Positions 33,422-35,693 of a stretch of 35,693 nt of DNA are shown piece by piece (position 1 is the stretch's first letter; every line of letters begins with the position of its first letter). The stretch covers positions 1-35,693 of the forward strand of contig CALWSF010000099.1 in the NCBI GenBank assembly GCA_944384125.1, written 5' to 3'. The notes below the pieces were generated by a model that saw nothing but the letters and a program-made list of their open reading frames with translations, ran no database searches and was not told the origin of the DNA. Made by a program: the position numbers and the translations under genes. Source of the DNA: an uncultured Lachnospiraceae bacterium. Its GTDB lineage: Bacteria > Bacillota > Clostridia > Lachnospirales > Lachnospiraceae.

Positions 33422-34654
33422 ATGAAAATCGCAGTAGCGGGGACCGGCTATGTGGGCTTGTCCATTGCCATTCTGCTGGCACAGCACAATGAAGTGGTGG
33501 CAGTAGATATTATACCGGAGAAAATAGAGATGATCAATCAAAGAAAATCACCGATAGAAGATGATTATATAGAGGACTATTTAGTACATAAGGAATTGAA
33601 CCTTACGGCCACATTAGATGCGGAATCTGCATATAAAGAAGCAGATTTTGTTGTGATCGCAACGCCCACTAACTATGATAGCAAGAAAAATTTTTTCGAC
33701 ACCAGTGCAGTGGAAAGTGTGCTTAGGCTTGTTATTAAATGTAATCCGGATGCTATTATGGTTATCAAGTCTACAATTCCCGTTGGATTTACTGCTCAGA
33801 TAAGGGAGAAGTATCATTGTGATAATATCATTTTCAGCCCGGAGTTTTTGCGAGAATCAAAGGCGCTCTATGATAATCTATATCCAAGTCGGATCATTGT
33901 GGGTACAGATATAGGAAATACACGGCTGGTAAGAGCGGCTAATATATTTGCCAGCCTGCTTCAGCAGGGAGCTGTCAAAGAGAATATTGATACTTTATTT
34001 ATGGGTTTTACCGAAGCAGAAGCTGTGAAGCTTTTTGCAAATACTTATCTTGCACTTCGCGTTTCTTATTTTAATGAGTTGGATACTTATGCAGAAGTGA
34101 AAGGCTTGAATGCTCGCCAGATTATTGAAGGTGTTTGTCTAGATCCGAGGATAGGAGCACATTATAACAACCCATCTTTTGGCTACGGCGGATATTGTCT
34201 GCCGAAAGATACAAAGCAATTGTTGGCAAATTATGAAGATGTGCCGCAGAGCATGATGACAGCTATTGTGGAATCTAACCGAATAAGGAAAGATTTTATT
34301 GCGGATCGCGTTCTGGAGTTGGCGGGGGGGTATGCTGCTAATAGTGAGTATGATTCAACGAAAGAGAAGGAAGTGTTAATTGGCGTTTACCGTCTGACCA
34401 TGAAGAGCAATTCTGACAACTTTCGTCAGAGCAGTATACAGGGCGTGATGAAACGTATTAAAGCAAAGGGGGCGATTGTAATTATCTATGAGCCAACGCT
34501 AGAAGATGGCAGGACATTTTTCGGTAGCAAGATTGTCAATGATCTGAGAAAGTTTAAGGAGATGAGTCAAGCAATTATCGCAAATAGATATGATGTCTGC
34601 TTGGATGACGTGAAAGATAAAGTGTATACAAGAGATCTTTTTGGAAGAGATTAG
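33422..34654 (+). CDS. ugd: UDP-glucose 6-dehydrogenase
   Basis: 410 aa, oxidising UDP-glucose to UDP-glucuronate with two NAD. N-terminal [24 protein letters not shown], then [26 protein letters not shown], and the active site [16 protein letters not shown] with the catalytic Cys near residue 260. The end ([32 protein letters not shown]) is the UDP-binding C-terminal domain. Start ATG 33422 after AAGGAG. It is the second gene of the epimerase-dehydrogenase pair and the last intact gene in the window; only transposase remains follow. Confidence 0.94.
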   Translation: MKIAVAGTGYVGLSIAILLAQHNEVVAVDIIPEKIEMINQRKSPIEDDYIEDYLVHKELNLTATLDAESAYKEADFVVIATPTNYDSKKNFFDTSAVESVLRLVIKCNPDAIMVIKSTIPVGFTAQIREKYHCDNIIFSPEFLRESKALYDNLYPSRIIVGTDIGNTRLVRAANIFASLLQQGAVKENIDTLFMGFTEAEAVKLFANTYLALRVSYFNELDTYAEVKGLNARQIIEGVCLDPRIGAHYNNPSFGYGGYCLPKDTKQLLANYEDVPQSMMTAIVESNRIRKDFIADRVLELAGGYAANSEYDSTKEKEVLIGVYRLTMKSNSDNFRQSSIQGVMKRIKAKGAIVIIYEPTLEDGRTFFGSKIVNDLRKFKEMSQAIIANRYDVCLDDVKDKVYTRDLFGRD

Positions 34655-34850
34655 TTTGTTGACTTGAAAAGGTAAATTCTAGTACACTTTACGGGCGGCG
34701 GATAAAAAGTTGGACTTCCTAAGGGCTCCAAAAGAAGCTGAATCAGAATGAGACCATTTCAAGTTGGACTTGTGACAAGGGAGTATCCCAAAGTTTGTGT
34801 AAACCTTCAAACTGATGTAAGATAGACTTACCAGTTTGGAGGTTTATTTT

Positions 34851-35030
34851 ATGGCAAGGAAAAAAGATATTCCACAAAAAGCAGCCCTTCGTGAAATGAT
34901 GGGTAACTATCTGAAAGAGAACAATGTAAAGGTTAAGGATGGAACTGATGTCAACTCCATTATGCGTGATATGATGTCTGTCATCCTGATGACGTATAAT
35001 AGGGGACCTGTTGACAAAAGAGGTTTTTAA
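34851..35030 (+). pseudogene. Truncated IS256-family transposase (N-terminus only)
   Basis: About 45 residues (ARKKDIPQKAALREMMGNYLKENNVKVKDGTDVNSIMRDMMSVIL) match the start of IS256 transposases. After VIL the sequence leaves the family and ends within 15 codons, at a junction with the IS1182 remnant on the other strand. GGAGG and a GTTTGTGTAAACC-like end lie upstream (34793-34842). The catalytic DDE region is absent. Confidence 0.8.
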
Positions 35031-35031
35031 G

Positions 35032-35691
35032 TTAAAAGTTTATGTTTTTAACCCAAATTTTCAGCTTATATGTGAACAAAAGGATAGCTTTAACCATCCT
35101 TTTTAGGTTTAATGCCATGACAGCTAAGAGACATTCCTCTGTCACAGCTGGAATGCCCCGTTTCCGAATCTTTGACAGGCCGTGTTCTCGTTTTAGTACG
35201 GAGAAGGAGCCTTCCGCCCATATTTTACGTAAACGCATCATATGCCAGTAGGTATCACTCCCGATACGTTCATGCCCTCTATAAAAGGAGGGATAGCAGC
35301 TGCTTCCAAGGATTCTGCGCCGGATACCTGTTTGTTTAAAGCAGATCGAGTTTCTCTCACAGTACTTACAAGTGTCATCCTGTACCTGATAGCATCGTAA
35401 ATATTTTCTCGTTGTCTGGCTGCAGTTCAATCGTTTGTAGACAAGCCTGGTATCTTCCGGCCAGCAAAACGCATCCTCCTGAGGCAGATAGTAAAAGCCG
35501 TACTTTTCCGGAGAGTTACAAAACTGAATCGCAGGAATATATCCGGTAATGCCCAGCAACTCCAGCCCGCGATAAACAGCACCTGTATCGTAACCACGGT
35601 CCAAGGCAATCTTTTACATTGGGACTCCATTTTGAATCTGCCGCTCCAGATGTCGCAGAACCAGTAAACTCTCTTTTTCATTCGCCGGATA
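35032..35691 (-). pseudogene. IS1182-family transposase remnant with a nonsense codon
   Basis: Reading leftward from the window edge: YPANEKESLLVLRHLERQIQNGVPM, then an in-frame TAA (35616-35614), then KIALDRGYDTGAVYRGLELLGITGYIP and on to the C-terminus (WAEGSFSVLKREHGLSKIRKRG). The frame is continuous across the stop, so one base change broke the gene. DRGYD carries a catalytic acid and WAEGSFSVLK the late Glu region of IS1182. The N-terminal half lies beyond the window. It has probably inserted next to, or into, the IS256 relic. Confidence 0.85.
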
Positions 35692-35693
35692 CA

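Noticed and set aside
1-35693. CRISPR array, tRNA or rRNA genes
   Set aside because: No regularly spaced repeats and no tRNA or rRNA-like conserved stretches were found on either strand.

Overview
The window looks like a chromosomal segment of a gut-type Clostridia, most likely a Lachnospiraceae (inference from the second EF-G, the CarD-like protein, the PAS-containing [FeFe]-hydrogenase-like protein with a SpoIIE phosphatase, and LoaP-headed polysaccharide genes). The core part (about 1-12,500) has balanced base composition. The surface-polysaccharide part (about 15,800-31,600) is strikingly AT-rich, which suggests acquisition by transfer.

Layout. 83-607 is a nicotinamidase-like hydrolase. 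662-4158 is a minus-strand aromatic pathway operon (aroF, tyrA, aroA) with a strong promoter. 4532-6628 is an EF-G paralogue. 6857-7404 is a DinJ/YafQ-type toxin-antitoxin pair sitting between two nearly identical 49-bp hairpin repeats. 7621-8115 is CarD-like. 8469-11400 is a putative hydrogen/redox-sensing pair ([FeFe]-hydrogenase-like PAS protein plus SpoIIE-type phosphatase). 11657-12436 is a glycyl-radical-enzyme activase.

The most notable structure is at 12,536-12,833. Two perfect 27-bp inverted repeats (12572-12598 and 12763-12789) bracket a 164-bp segment that carries a near-consensus promoter, TTGAAA-N17-TATAAT. In this assembly the promoter points left, away from the next operon. Each repeat has the form 10-bp arm, 7-bp asymmetric core, 10-bp arm, as expected for a tyrosine-recombinase crossover site. 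The first gene to the right is a LoaP-type NusG paralogue, a second LoaP follows, and then come aminotransferase, initiating sugar transferase, glycosyltransferases, polymerase and flippase genes. I read this as a phase-variable (ON/OFF) capsule or exopolysaccharide locus: an invertible promoter feeding dedicated processive antiterminators. This is the same logic as Bacteroides UpxY capsule loci, built from Bacillota parts. Here it is captured in the OFF orientation.

The polysaccharide genes (14,468-31,064) encode a Wzx/Wzy-type pathway and a decoration module: TupA-like ATP-grasp, DUF362, CDP-glycerol-type phosphotransferase, a fused phosphocholine cytidylyltransferase/choline kinase, and an IspD/TarI-like cytidylyltransferase. 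Two decayed IS200-type elements (about 24.0 and 31.8 kb) flank this module. A strong terminator lies at 31,624. Beyond the second IS relic, a UDP-glucuronate 4-epimerase and a UDP-glucose dehydrogenase would supply UDP-galacturonate. The window ends in broken IS256 and IS1182 transposase genes. No rRNA, tRNA or CRISPR array was seen.
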